Shown: positions 1 to 7,594 of the stretch, in pieces | How the letters are laid out: each line of letters begins with the position of its first letter | How positions within the stretch are numbered: position 1 is the stretch's first letter | Source: Acidobacteriota bacterium | GTDB taxonomy: Bacteria > Acidobacteriota > Terriglobia > UBA7540 | Reading direction: 5' to 3' | Assembly: GCA_021789565.1 (NCBI GenBank) | Contig: JAJYJL010000039.1 | Coordinates: 1 to 16,839 of the forward strand | Length of the DNA stretch: 16,839 bases | Position numbers and translations under genes: made by a program | Notes under the pieces: model-generated | The model's input: the letters and a program-made list of their open reading frames with translations, nothing else | Told to the model about the DNA's origin: nothing | Databases searched by the model: none

Positions 1-1680
1 ATGATAGCCGCCTATCTGCTGGCACGGTACCTCTACCGTGACCGGCCGGGTCTGGATGCGGTCGGGCTTGCAGCTTTGGTGTTACTTTTTTACCGGCCCG
101 CCTGGCTTTTCGAGGCCGGATTTGATCTTTCATTTTCAGCGGCACTTCTGATTGTTGGACTTGCAGTTCCAATGCTGGGGCGGACGACGGCCCCTTACAG
201 GAGAGCTTTATTTCACCTGGGGAATGTGGGCCAGGATATGGACTTAGCTCCGCGCCATGCTCAATTGCGGGTGGAGCTTCGCATGATTATTGCCTGGCTG
301 AAAACAAAGGTTTCCTTCCTGCACCGGCACCCAGCTTTATGCCAGCAGGCTGTGATAATGCCGTTGCGAATTGTTTTGTGGACGGTGGACCTGGTGCTTT
401 TCTCAGCCATTCTACAACTGGGGTTGTTGATGCCCATGGCGGTGACTTTTCACCGGATCGCGATCGTCGGAATCGGCCTGAACACCCTGGCCCTTCCTCT
501 GATGACCTTGCTGATCGCCGTGGCCGTGCCGACCATGATTCTTGCTGCCACGGTGCCGGTGCTTGCTGTGCTTCCGGGAAAATTGCTGTTCTGGCTGACC
601 AGCGGCCTGCTGGCCTTGACCGAGTTCCGGGGCGAACCCTTGTGGATGTCTTATCGCGTCCCGGGACCGCCCGTCTGGGTCGCCGTGGGTTATGCGCTGG
701 CGGTGGTCGGCGCTGCCTTGACACTGCGCCGCAGCAGGCGTGCGTTGGTCGTCTCCGTCTGCTTGTTCAGTGCGTTCGCTGGACTCGTGGTTTCATACCC
801 GTTCCCCCCGAAAATCCCGAGCGGAACCTTCGAGGTGACGGCGCTCGATTGCGGCAGGGGTGAGGCCCTGTTCGGCGTATTGCCCGACGGCACAACTCTG
901 CTGGTGGATGCGGGAGGGCAGGAAAGTTTCGGACCGGACATCGGGCGGTGGAATCCGGGAGAAGAGATCGTCTCTCCATATCTATGGTCGCGTGGCATCA
1001 AGCAAATCGACATTGCGGTCCTGGGCGGTACAAGCGACGAGAATGTCAGCGCCATGACGGCCATCCTCCGCAATTTCAGGGTCGGCGAGCTGTGGAGCAG
1101 TTCACAGATGTTGCGCGCGGGCGATCTCCCGCTGATTGAGACAGCGCGCGAGCGGAATGTTCGGATTCGTGACATCATGGCGGGAGTCAGCGAGGACAGA
1201 GGCAGGACCGGCATCCAGGTGCTGTGGCCCTCCGCGGCCTGGCACGGCAAACGATTGCCCTTCAGTGACTGGTCGCCCGTGCTGCGCATTGTGGATCCGG
1301 AGGGGAGCGTTCTTTTGCGCGGCAATACGGACGACCGGGTCGAAAGCATCCTGGCGGATTCAGGGAATCAGCTTTCCAGCGGCGTGCTGGAATCCGCGCG
1401 CCCGCTGTCTGGAACCACCTCCCGGAGGAAGTTCCTGCAACGGGTGAATCCCATGATGGTCCTCGAGACCGGTGGTCATGATGCAGCCGGGGAAGGGCGA
1501 AGGTATCTGCGCGTACAGAAGGCTGGCTCCCCGGATGTGCCTGTTTTCAACACTGCGAATGACGGGGCTGTCACCATCGACATGAAGGGCCCAACCCTCA
1601 GCGTGCGGTGCTACGGAACATCGAGAGTGTTCCAATTGCCGCGCTCCGTGGGCCGCGATGCGAGGGCTTCTGGCCTATAA
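1..1680 (+). CDS. comEC: ComEC/Rec2 DNA-uptake channel, 5'-partial, with degenerate MBL-like domain
   Basis: This is the C-terminal 559 residues of a ComEC/Rec2-type inner-membrane protein, which in the family forms the channel that moves single-stranded DNA into the cytoplasm during transformation. The frame is open at base 1 and family members are usually 750-850 residues, so the ATG at base 1 is probably internal and the N-terminal part lies upstream. Residues about 30-60 match the competence-domain segment (RPAWLFEAGFDLSFSAALL). Hydrophobic segments follow at about 125-150, 155-195 and 222-265. From residue about 275 there is a metallo-beta-lactamase-like domain (VTALDCGRGE, then LLVDAGG). 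Its metal-binding motifs are lost: the position of the usual THPDxDH reads GGTSDEN (about 342-348), and the HHGS position reads RPLS. The family call is firm; whether the C-terminal domain is active is doubtful. Confidence 0.85.
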   Translation: MIAAYLLARYLYRDRPGLDAVGLAALVLLFYRPAWLFEAGFDLSFSAALLIVGLAVPMLGRTTAPYRRALFHLGNVGQDMDLAPRHAQLRVELRMIIAWLKTKVSFLHRHPALCQQAVIMPLRIVLWTVDLVLFSAILQLGLLMPMAVTFHRIAIVGIGLNTLALPLMTLLIAVAVPTMILAATVPVLAVLPGKLLFWLTSGLLALTEFRGEPLWMSYRVPGPPVWVAVGYALAVVGAALTLRRSRRALVVSVCLFSAFAGLVVSYPFPPKIPSGTFEVTALDCGRGEALFGVLPDGTTLLVDAGGQESFGPDIGRWNPGEEIVSPYLWSRGIKQIDIAVLGGTSDENVSAMTAILRNFRVGELWSSSQMLRAGDLPLIETARERNVRIRDIMAGVSEDRGRTGIQVLWPSAAWHGKRLPFSDWSPVLRIVDPEGSVLLRGNTDDRVESILADSGNQLSSGVLESARPLSGTTSRRKFLQRVNPMMVLETGGHDAAGEGRRYLRVQKAGSPDVPVFNTANDGAVTIDMKGPTLSVRCYGTSRVFQLPRSVGRDARASGL

Positions 1681-1713
1681 TAGGGTCCTGGGGTTTCATC
1701 TCAAGGTGGGGTG

Positions 1714-1956
1714 ATGGTGGCAACCGACGCGGAAATCCGGGAAGAAGCCAGGAAAGTCCGAAGGCTGCAGCTCGTGATGGACCTGGTGACGAGCACGCTC
1801 CAGCAGGAGGACATGCCCGTTGAAGAAGCCTCCGAGATGGTTGCGGCAACCCGCCGGTTTGCCCTCAATCTCTTTCCCGATAAGGGGCACACCTTTGACC
1901 TGCTCTATCGGCCCCGGCTGCAACGGATCCTGTCTGAGAAATACAAAATTATTTGA
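1714..1956 (+). CDS. small uncharacterised helical protein (about 80 aa)
   Basis: I do not recognise a named family. The protein is about 80 residues, charged and predicted mostly helical, with no signal peptide, membrane segment or cysteine; it carries the segment FALNLFPDKGHTFDLLY. The start is a cluster GTG-ATG-GTG at 1711, 1714 and 1717. An AAGGTGG ribosome-binding site at 1703-1709 lies 4 nt before the ATG and 7 nt before the second GTG, so GTG 1711 is too close. The gene begins 33 nt after comEC and may be cotranscribed; a TATAAT at 1676-1681 has no good -35. Its last 8 bases overlap the end of the convergent DUF3108 gene. The clear ribosome-binding site and open frame support a real gene; the function is unknown. 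Confidence 0.6.
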   Translation: MVATDAEIREEARKVRRLQLVMDLVTSTLQQEDMPVEEASEMVAATRRFALNLFPDKGHTFDLLYRPRLQRILSEKYKII

Positions 1957-2803
1957 CCGCCGAAGCGCTCCGGGCCGGTTTTGTTTCCTCCTCCGGTTTG
2001 CCGGGAGGGGCGTAGCCGGGAGGTAGCGGAGAAACGGACGTCAGAGTCCCTGTAATGGCTCCCAGTTTCAGCGAGACCCTGATCCTGAGAGGGAAGTGAT
2101 AGGCGTCATCGCTGAACCAGATGACAATCTTCCCTTTCTTCTTCTCGTAAAGATTGCCGAAAACGGTGGGCACGACCCGCAACGCTTCCCGGGGTCCCAT
2201 CGGGGTCTGGATTTTTCTTCGGCCCGTCACTTCGGCCACCACGATCTTTGTTTTTGACCCATCGTTGACCGCAAGTTTGACCGTATCGCCCACGTGCAGA
2301 GGCTGGCTGCGAACGTAGTAGAAAGCCGTAATGATGTCCTGGGCGCAGGGCGGAATGGCGTGCTCGTCATGCTTGGGGGGCTTATTATCGCCGTCCAGAT
2401 AGTGTTCGTCCAGGATCGCCAGGCCGCGGTAGGGGTCGAAGGTTATTTTTGTAATCCTGTGGTGGCTGCCCTCGTTGATCTGTTTGGAGATCTCGATGGA
2501 ACACAGCGTCCGCGGATTAAAAACGGACTGGAATTCATCCTGGACTTTATACAAGAGCGCCGCGAAACCCTGTGAATCGGCGGTGGTTTTAATCACATCA
2601 GCATCCCGGGGGCCGTGCCGGTCCCTGCTGAGAGTAGCCGTCAGTTTCCCCGCGGGGAAGAGGGACCAGGTGACATCGTAGACCAGCGTTTCACCGGGGC
2701 TGAAGGGCCGTGGCTTGTTTTCCGCCGCTTGCGCGCCACCCTCTGGCGCAAAACTGGCGATGAACACGATGGCAACCGCAATATGGGACCGGCAAAGTCT
2801 CAT
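1949..2803 (-). CDS. DUF3108 family secreted/periplasmic protein
   Basis: This is a 284-residue protein with an N-terminal signal peptide (hydrophobic residues about 8-18, likely cleavage near AQAA-EN at about 27). The mature part matches the DUF3108 pattern: FSPGETLVYDVTWSLFPAGK near residues 34-53, a stretch about periplasmic conversion of repeated beta strands, and a KGKIVIWFSDDAYHFPLRI segment near 225-243. DUF3108 proteins are uncharacterised; they resemble outer-membrane or lipid-associated periplasmic proteins. The C-terminus is rich in Pro, Glu and Lys. It is last in the minus-strand block, 49 nt after the methyltransferase gene, and may be cotranscribed with it. The AAGG before the ATG is only 1 nt away, so translation initiation is probably weak or coupled. 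Its 3' end overlaps the convergent small gene by 8 bp and I see no terminator between them. Confidence 0.8.
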   Translation of the reverse strand: MRLCRSHIAVAIVFIASFAPEGGAQAAENKPRPFSPGETLVYDVTWSLFPAGKLTATLSRDRHGPRDADVIKTTADSQGFAALLYKVQDEFQSVFNPRTLCSIEISKQINEGSHHRITKITFDPYRGLAILDEHYLDGDNKPPKHDEHAIPPCAQDIITAFYYVRSQPLHVGDTVKLAVNDGSKTKIVVAEVTGRRKIQTPMGPREALRVVPTVFGNLYEKKKGKIVIWFSDDAYHFPLRIRVSLKLGAITGTLTSVSPLPPGYAPPGKPEEETKPARSASAVK

Positions 2804-2852
2804 ACCTTGTTTAGACGCACCCCGTTATCGAAAGGAAACCTGCACCCCTCTT

Positions 2853-3398
2853 CTAACGTAGCAGAATCTTTGCGATGAGGAAAAGGACACCGGCAAGATA
2901 GCCCAGGGCCGCCTCGTACTCCCGATTTTTACGGTAGCGGTTCCATTCAAACTTTGTGGGTGAAGGCTTTGGAGGTTTTCGCCGGGGAAAGAACAGCGGA
3001 ACGGCAGCCGCATAATCATCAAATTCCCGGCCGAAGCGCCGGCGCAGGTTTCTCTCCTCGCGACGCATCACGGGCAGATAAACCACCAGGAAAAAAACGA
3101 CAAACACCACGCCCAGGACCCATTGCGCGCCGGCCACCACCAACCCCACGCCGATCAGCAGGCTGCCCAGGTACAGGGGATTGCGCGTCCAGGCATAAGG
3201 GCCGCCCATGGCCAGGTTTCTGTCTTTTTCCAGGTGGCCGGCGGCGTACGCGCGGATTCCGAGACCTGCCAGCGCCACCAGGGAACCGGCGATCAGCAGC
3301 GGCGGCGTCGGCTGCGCGAAGACCAGGTAGGCAACGCCCAGCACAAATCCGAAGGGTACGCGCCAGCGCGCAACGAAAGCCGAAAAATCCTTAGCCAT
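2853..3398 (-). CDS. isoprenylcysteine carboxyl methyltransferase (ICMT)/PEMT-like integral membrane methyltransferase
   Basis: This encodes 181 residues with about five hydrophobic segments (about 12-28, 33-53, 77-93, 94-110 and 164-180). The signature GPYAWTRNPLYLG lies at about 66-78, and a later EERNLRRRFGREFDDY block at about 113-130. Together these are the SAM-binding and catalytic motifs of the ICMT/phospholipid N-methyltransferase superfamily. The bacterial substrate cannot be told from the sequence; it could be a lipid or another hydrophobic acceptor. A longer frame to 3458 exists, but I chose the ATG at 3398: it has a GGAAGAG ribosome-binding site just upstream and overlaps the waaC stop by 8 nt, the usual coupled arrangement. 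It follows waaC directly, so it is probably expressed with the heptose genes without being known to act in LPS synthesis. Confidence 0.8.
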   Translation of the reverse strand: MAKDFSAFVARWRVPFGFVLGVAYLVFAQPTPPLLIAGSLVALAGLGIRAYAAGHLEKDRNLAMGGPYAWTRNPLYLGSLLIGVGLVVAGAQWVLGVVFVVFFLVVYLPVMRREERNLRRRFGREFDDYAAAVPLFFPRRKPPKPSPTKFEWNRYRKNREYEAALGYLAGVLFLIAKILLR

Positions 3399-4443
3399 GC
3401 TCTCTTCCCAGGCGTTCGAGCGCCGCTTTGACGACGGACCCAACGCTGATACCTTCAAGATAGTTCAAATCTTTGTCATGCCTTGCCTGTTTTGCCTGCC
3501 TGGGGCCGCACAGGATGATATCGGCGGGGTTAAACGGTCCATTCCTCTCCGGCGTGTTGCGGGGATCAGCGGCGTTGAAGAGGGCGACAATCGGCGTTCC
3601 CACCGCCGCCGCAAGATGCAGCGGCCCGGTATCACCGCCAATCAGAAGTTTCGCTTCTCTTGCCAGAGCAATAAACTGCAGCAGCGTGGAGGGAAACCAC
3701 TTTGCCCGTGGGACGCCAGCGCCGGTGATGATTTCGCGCGCCACATCCTCCTCCTGCGGCGAACCCGTTACCAGAATACCGAAGGGGATTTGTGGGGCCA
3801 GCGCGGCAATCAACCCGGCATAATTTGCCGGAGACCATCGCTTGGATTTCCAGCCTCCGCCGAAATTGACGATGATGAATTCTTTTGTCTCCAGCCGCTC
3901 GAGCGCTGTCTCAACGGCCTGCCGGTCCTGCGGCTGGTCGGGCAGGGGAAACTCCCACTTTGACGCTCGCGCGCCCAGTGCTTCCACCAGCGACAGGTTA
4001 ATCTCGATTATATGCGTGCGGTTTTTGGGTGACACCCGCTGCGTGTAAAGAAACGATGCCAGGGGTTCGCGCAGCGATCCCCAGGCCAGGCCGATCCGTT
4101 CCTGTGAATGGCTCAGCCGCGCGAAGAGGGCGGACTTCATCAGCCCCTGGAAGTCGATGGCGGCGTCATAGGGATACTCGCGAAGCGCCGCGAAGCCCTG
4201 CATGATTTCCGCCATGGCTTTACCGGATGTCGGGTTCTTTCTCCAGCCCAGAGTGTCCAGTTTGATCAACCGGCTGACATAAGGATTTGCGGCAAGAAGC
4301 TCCGAGAATCGGTCCTCAACCACCCAGTGGATTTCCGCCTCGGGATGCGCGCGGCCCAGCGCCGCCACGGCCGGCAGGGTGTGGACGATGTCTCCAATGG
4401 AACTGAGACGGACAACGAGGAAGCGCTGGCGGGAATCCGGCAT
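3391..4443 (-). CDS. waaC: lipopolysaccharide heptosyltransferase I
   Basis: This 350-residue GT9 glycosyltransferase adds the first L-glycero-D-manno-heptose to Kdo2-lipid A on the cytoplasmic face of the inner membrane. The N-terminus FLVVRLSSIGDIVHTLPA (residues 8-25) contains the conserved Asp (D18) of the acceptor site. The donor-binding half has GGGWKSKRWSP (195-205) and GGDTGPLHLAAAVGTP (269-284), the GT9 signature for ADP-heptose binding. It lacks the C-terminal cysteine cluster seen in the WaaF at 6477-7550, which supports the heptosyltransferase I assignment. It lies 65 nt downstream of rfaE2, and its end overlaps the start of the methyltransferase gene. No clear ribosome-binding site is seen before the ATG at 4443. 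Other GT9 roles are possible, but the pairing with waaF and hldE genes makes WaaC the best call. Confidence 0.87.
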   Translation of the reverse strand: MPDSRQRFLVVRLSSIGDIVHTLPAVAALGRAHPEAEIHWVVEDRFSELLAANPYVSRLIKLDTLGWRKNPTSGKAMAEIMQGFAALREYPYDAAIDFQGLMKSALFARLSHSQERIGLAWGSLREPLASFLYTQRVSPKNRTHIIEINLSLVEALGARASKWEFPLPDQPQDRQAVETALERLETKEFIIVNFGGGWKSKRWSPANYAGLIAALAPQIPFGILVTGSPQEEDVAREIITGAGVPRAKWFPSTLLQFIALAREAKLLIGGDTGPLHLAAAVGTPIVALFNAADPRNTPERNGPFNPADIILCGPRQAKQARHDKDLNYLEGISVGSVVKAALERLGREHG

Positions 4444-4508
4444 GGGCGTTCAGATCAATGTGAATGAAGCTGCAGGATGAGGCGTTATCACGGTCGTCCT
4501 TCGGCGCT

Positions 4509-4925
4509 TCATTTTTCCACTTTCTTGAGTTGTGCAATCCGGGCCAGCACGTCACGGGTTGAATGGTCTTTCGGATCGCCCACGATCACCACACGGCCTC
4601 CCCAGCTCCGCACGACTTCGCGTTCCGGGACGGTGGCCTCCGTGTAGTCGGTTCCCTTGCAATGAACGTCAGGCCGCAGATCGCGCAGGAGGTTTTCGGC
4701 CGTTAAATCATCAAAGATGACCACGTAATCCACGCATTCCATGGCCGCCAGCAGTTCCGCGCGCGCATCTTCAGGCAGCAGCGGCCGGCCTTCCCCTTTC
4801 AGTTGCCGCACGGACCGGTCGCTGTTGACGCCCACCACCAGCACGTCGCCCTGCTGCCGGGCGCCCTCAAGATAGCGGACGTGGCCCACGTGGAACAGGT
4901 CAAAGCAGCCGTTGGCAAACACCAC
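4509..4925 (-). CDS. rfaE2: D-glycero-beta-D-manno-heptose 1-phosphate adenylyltransferase (start uncertain)
   Basis: It transfers AMP from ATP to heptose-1-phosphate to give ADP-heptose, the donor for WaaC and WaaF. From the GTG at 4925 it is 138 residues with the nucleotidyltransferase motif [11 protein letters not shown] (HxGH at 12-15), then [22 protein letters not shown] and [10 protein letters not shown], all typical of the HldE C-terminal domain. Stand-alone RfaE2 is usually about 160 residues, and recognisable family sequence continues in frame for 24 more codons ([16 protein letters not shown]) up to the rfaE1 stop. There is no ATG, GTG or TTG there. The first codon of the extension is ATA at 4997, overlapping the rfaE1 TAA as ATAA. 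GTG 4925 does have a GAAGAAGG seven bases upstream, but starting there removes the N-terminal helix. A frameshifted bifunctional HldE is the other reading. Confidence 0.88.
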   Translation of the reverse strand: MVFANGCFDLFHVGHVRYLEGARQQGDVLVVGVNSDRSVRQLKGEGRPLLPEDARAELLAAMECVDYVVIFDDLTAENLLRDLRPDVHCKGTDYTEATVPEREVVRSWGGRVVIVGDPKDHSTRDVLARIAQLKKVEK

Positions 4926-4993
4926 CTGCAGACCTTCTTCGCGCAGGCGCTCGCCGAGCGCCGCGGCCTCCGCCCGGGGAACCCTTTTGCGCG

Positions 4994-6010
4994 TTATGCG
5001 TTCCGTATGGCCTCCCTCAGTTCGCGGGCCGTGACGGTGGCGGTGCCGCGCTTCATCACCACCAGGCCGCCCGCGCAGTTGGCCAGCAGAGCGGCAATGG
5101 CAAAACCGGCCCCCGCGGCAATGGCCAGGGTAAAAACCGCCACCACGGTGTCGCCTGCGCCGGTGACGTCGACAGCCTGGTCGGAGCCAAAAATGGGAAT
5201 GATCTGCGGTTTCTTGCCCCGCTCAAACAGCGCCATGCCGTCGCGGCCGCGGGTGACCAGCAGGGCCTTCAAGGATTGCCGTTCCAGCATGGTGCGTCCG
5301 AGTTCGAAGAGGAGATCGAGATTGTTTCCGATGCTCCTGCCGAAAACCGCTTCCACTTCAGGTTCGTTTGGAGTTGCGGCCGTGACCTTCGAATAGCTCT
5401 CCAGCGCGTACCGCGAATCCACCACCACCGGCAACCGGCTGTTGCCGATTCGGCGCTGCAGCGAGGCCGCCGCGGCGGCGTCCGTCGCTCCGTAACCGTA
5501 GTCCGCAATCAGCACTCCCGTCCTGTTATTGAGCAGCCGGCCGGCCTTCCGGCTGACGCGCTTGCGCAGTTCGTCACGGTTGTCTTCCGGCGGCTCGCGG
5601 TCAATGCGGACAATCTGCTGCCGCTGCCAGTGGCTGAGCCCGCCGAGAATGCGGGATTTGGTCGGCGTTGTATATCCTTGGACGCGCAGAAGGCCGCGCG
5701 TGGAGACGCCTTTGTCCTTGAAATATTGCAGGAGCGCGTCGCCGGCGTGGTCATCGCCGAGGAGTCCCACCGGCGTGACGCGGGCCCCCAGGTCCGCCAG
5801 GTTGTTGGCGGCGTTGGCCCCGCCGCCGGGGACAATGCGCCTGTCGCGTTGTTTCAGAATCAGGACCGGGGCCTCGCGCGAGACCCGGGCAATTTCGCCG
5901 TAGATGAACTCATCGGCGACCATGTCGCCCAGCACCACAACGTCCTGGCGGGAGAACTTCCCGATGGTTGAGAGCAATGCCGGCCGGAATTTGCGCGTGA
6001 GGTTAGTCAT
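4994..6010 (-). CDS. rfaE1: D-glycero-beta-D-manno-heptose-7-phosphate kinase
   Basis: This 338-residue PfkB/ribokinase-family sugar kinase phosphorylates heptose-7-phosphate at C1, the step before RfaE2 in ADP-heptose synthesis. The substrate-binding segment [17 protein letters not shown] is at about 60-76. The active-site anion hole and catalytic base DVTGAGDTV is at about 281-289 (Asp 287), preceded by the ATP-site segment [13 protein letters not shown]. Length fits the separate kinase or the N-terminal domain of HldE. A GGAAG ribosome-binding site lies 5 nt before the ATG. Its stop touches the start of the rfaE2 homology, so the two enzymes are a split or junction-disturbed version of HldE. 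The upstream side is the RAYT remnant, so its promoter may lie in or beyond that repeat. Confidence 0.9.
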   Translation of the reverse strand: MTNLTRKFRPALLSTIGKFSRQDVVVLGDMVADEFIYGEIARVSREAPVLILKQRDRRIVPGGGANAANNLADLGARVTPVGLLGDDHAGDALLQYFKDKGVSTRGLLRVQGYTTPTKSRILGGLSHWQRQQIVRIDREPPEDNRDELRKRVSRKAGRLLNNRTGVLIADYGYGATDAAAAASLQRRIGNSRLPVVVDSRYALESYSKVTAATPNEPEVEAVFGRSIGNNLDLLFELGRTMLERQSLKALLVTRGRDGMALFERGKKPQIIPIFGSDQAVDVTGAGDTVVAVFTLAIAAGAGFAIAALLANCAGGLVVMKRGTATVTARELREAIRNA

Positions 6011-6022
6011 CCTGACTTCCCA

Positions 6023-6113
6023 GGCCCGGAGGGCCGAAAGAATTTAGCCCACGGCATCAGCCGTGGGAAGCGGTCCGCGTTACAATACCGTGGGCCCCGG
6101 AGGGGCGAAAGAC
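6023..6113 (+). repeat. left REP arm of RAYT remnant
   Basis: Hairpin GGCCCGGAGGGCC (6023-6035) plus GAAAG, then AATTTAG, then palindrome CCCACGGC-ATCA-GCCGTGGG (6048-6067). A spacer follows, then CCCCGGAGGGGCGAAAG (6095-6111), which is a perfect 17-bp inverted match to 6335-6351. The start codon of the transposase remnant follows at once. Confidence 0.8.
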
Positions 6114-6331
6114 ATGGCCCACACGTTCGCAAATCTCCTGACCCACGTCATCTTCAGCACCGAGGACCGCGAACATCTGCCTTCAGCGTCAGCCAGTCGA
6201 ACGCGGCTTCGGTCATCAAATACATTCGCGAGCAGGAGACGCACCACCGGCGCGTGACGTTTCAGGAGGAGCTTGTCGGTTTTCTCAAGAAGAACGGTGT
6301 CCAGTACGACGAAAGGTACATCTGGGAATAA
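6114..6331 (+). pseudogene. REP-associated tyrosine transposase (RAYT, Y1/IS200-like), internally deleted
   Basis: The first 22 codons (MAHTFANLLTHVIFSTEDRE...) are the conserved N-terminus of RAYT/IS200-like transposases. In another frame, bases from about 6181 to the TAA at 6329-6331 encode the family's C-terminus: FSVSQSNAASVIKYIREQE, then HHRRVTFQEELVGFLKKNG, then a terminal DERYIWE. Intact relatives are about 140-160 residues; here roughly 80 central residues are missing, including the HUH metal-binding motif and the catalytic tyrosine. The junction is around 6176-6182 and shifts the frame, so no functional enzyme can be made. The intact tail suggests a fairly recent single deletion rather than long decay. 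The open frame on the opposite strand here has no family features. Confidence 0.82.
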
Positions 6332-6427
6332 CATCTTTCGCCCCTCCGGGGCTCCCTGGCATTATTGACGGTGCGTTTTCCCATGGCTTGCGCCATGGGC
6401 TAAATTCTTCCGCCCCCCTCCGGGGGC
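6332..6427 (-). repeat. right REP arm of RAYT remnant (inverted)
   Basis: The right arm holds CTTTCGCCCCTCCGGGG (6335-6351), the perfect inverse of the left-arm 17-mer. Then comes palindrome CCCATGGC-TTGC-GCCATGGG (6380-6399) followed by CTAAATTCTTCCG and a GC hairpin (6412-6427). The palindrome stem differs from the left arm by a paired change (CCCACGGC to CCCATGGC with GCCGTGGG to GCCATGGG), so base pairing is kept. Confidence 0.8.
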
Positions 6428-6433
6428 TTTTTT
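6412..6433 (+). terminator. intrinsic terminator-like hairpin at right end of RAYT element
   Basis: Stem GCCCCC/GGGGGC with a 4-nt loop, followed at once by six T residues (6428-6433). It would act on the plus strand, ending transcription of the transposase remnant before it runs antisense into waaF. It is not oriented to terminate waaF. Confidence 0.55.
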
Positions 6434-6476
6434 AGCAACCTGCAACGCCGTGCCCTGATGCGCCCCGTCGTTCTGA

Positions 6477-7550
6477 TCAGGGTGATGCCGGTCGTTCATG
6501 GGTCACTCGGTATTCCTTGATCAGGCCCAGGGCGGTGCGATGGACATGTTCCACCGTTACGCCCTGCATGCATCGCAGGTCGATGGGGCATTCCCGCAGT
6601 CCGCAGGGGCTGCAGGCAACCGGATGCCTGACGATTCTGGCCAGCGGGCTGACCGGCCCGGTGGCGGTTTCATCCGTCGATCCAAAGATGGCCACCACCG
6701 GCAATCCCAGCGCGGCGGCCAGGTGCATGGGGCCGGAATCATTGGTGATCACCAGCCGGCATTGCGCCAGCAGCGCCATCAACTGGCGCAGGGTGGTGGT
6801 TCCCGCCAGGACCACCGGCGTGTGGCCCATGTCCCGGGCAATTTCCTCCGCCAGAGGTTTTTCAGACCGGGAACCGAAGATTAACACATCCGCGTTGAGC
6901 GCTCCAATCAGCCTGTCCGCCAGGCTGGCGTAGCGGTCCGGCAGCCAGCGCTTGGCGGGGCCAAATGCGGCGCCGGGCGTGAGCCCCACCAGAAAACGAG
7001 GTCCGCCCAGTCCCAGGGTCTTCAGGTGCTTTGCCGCCCAGGTCCGTTCACTGTTCTCGATGTTCAGGCGAATCTGTTCAACCGGCGAGACCCTTTCCAC
7101 CAGGCCGGCGCGGAAAAGGAGTTGCAGGTAATAGTTGCTCTGGTGGCCGTAGTGGGCGGGCGAGGGAACGGGCACGGAATCGGTGAGCAACAGGCCGCGG
7201 CCCTCCAGCCCATAACCGATGCGGACCGGAATGCGCGCACGCCAGGCCATCCAGGCAGCGTGAAATGCGTTCTGGAAGAGAACGGCCATATCGAAACGTT
7301 CCGCGCGGACCTGTTCCAGCAGCTTCCGAAAGCCGCCGGGCCCGCGGTGCTCGCCGGCCGGGTCGTAGGCAATCATGCGGTCGACGGCCGGGTGATGGAG
7401 ATAAAGGTCCGCCACCCATGGCTTCGCCACCAGCACGATTTCAGCCGACGGGAACCGCTGCCGCAAGGCTTCCAGGGCGGGCAGCGACATCACCCCGTCG
7501 CCCACCCAGTTGGTGGCGCGGACAAGAATCTTTGCAGGATCCGTCTGCAT
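6477..7550 (-). CDS. waaF: lipopolysaccharide heptosyltransferase II
   Basis: This 357-residue GT9 enzyme transfers the second heptose from ADP-heptose onto heptosyl-Kdo2-lipid A. N-terminal ILVRATNWVGDGVMSLPAL (residues 8-26) contains the conserved WVGD with the catalytic-site Asp. TPGAAFGPAKRWLP (191-204) and TNDSGPMHLAAALGLP (269-284) are donor-site motifs, and the cysteine-rich tail CSPCGLRECPIDLRCM (Cys 313, 316, 321, 327) is characteristic of WaaF. Repeat-filled gaps separate it from lpxK upstream (338 bp) and rfaE1 downstream (466 bp), so it may be transcribed separately from the flanking genes. The ribosome-binding site before ATG 7550 is weak. Confidence is high because heptosyltransferase I, both hldE genes and waaA lie in the same block. 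Confidence 0.9.
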   Translation of the reverse strand: MQTDPAKILVRATNWVGDGVMSLPALEALRQRFPSAEIVLVAKPWVADLYLHHPAVDRMIAYDPAGEHRGPGGFRKLLEQVRAERFDMAVLFQNAFHAAWMAWRARIPVRIGYGLEGRGLLLTDSVPVPSPAHYGHQSNYYLQLLFRAGLVERVSPVEQIRLNIENSERTWAAKHLKTLGLGGPRFLVGLTPGAAFGPAKRWLPDRYASLADRLIGALNADVLIFGSRSEKPLAEEIARDMGHTPVVLAGTTTLRQLMALLAQCRLVITNDSGPMHLAAALGLPVVAIFGSTDETATGPVSPLARIVRHPVACSPCGLRECPIDLRCMQGVTVEHVHRTALGLIKEYRVTHERPASP

Positions 7551-7594
7551 AAATGTAACCAGCCCGGCTTACTCATGAGGTAGTGGGGCCCCGT

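Larger units (their letters stand above)
6023..6427 (+). mobile_element. decayed RAYT/REP element (about 405 bp, probably immobile)
   Basis: A transposase remnant is flanked by two roughly 90-bp imperfect inverted repeats, 6023-6113 and 6332-6427. Each arm has the same order when read inward: a GGA-loop hairpin followed by GAAAG, AATTTAGCCC leading into a palindrome, a spacer, then a second GGA-loop hairpin with GCGAAAG. This is the architecture of REP-associated tyrosine transposases (RAYTs, IS200/IS605-like Y1 enzymes) and their REP sequences. The enzyme's core is deleted, so movement would need a RAYT elsewhere in the genome. It fills most of the 466-bp gap between waaF and rfaE1, both on the minus strand. 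Confidence 0.75.

Noticed and set aside
1676..1681. Promoter TATAAT at the comEC stop for the small gene
   Set aside because: No acceptable -35 or extended -10 at normal spacing; likely chance overlap with the stop codon.
6080..6334. 84-codon minus-strand open frame over the RAYT remnant
   Set aside because: The plus strand clearly encodes transposase N- and C-terminal segments; the minus frame is incidental.
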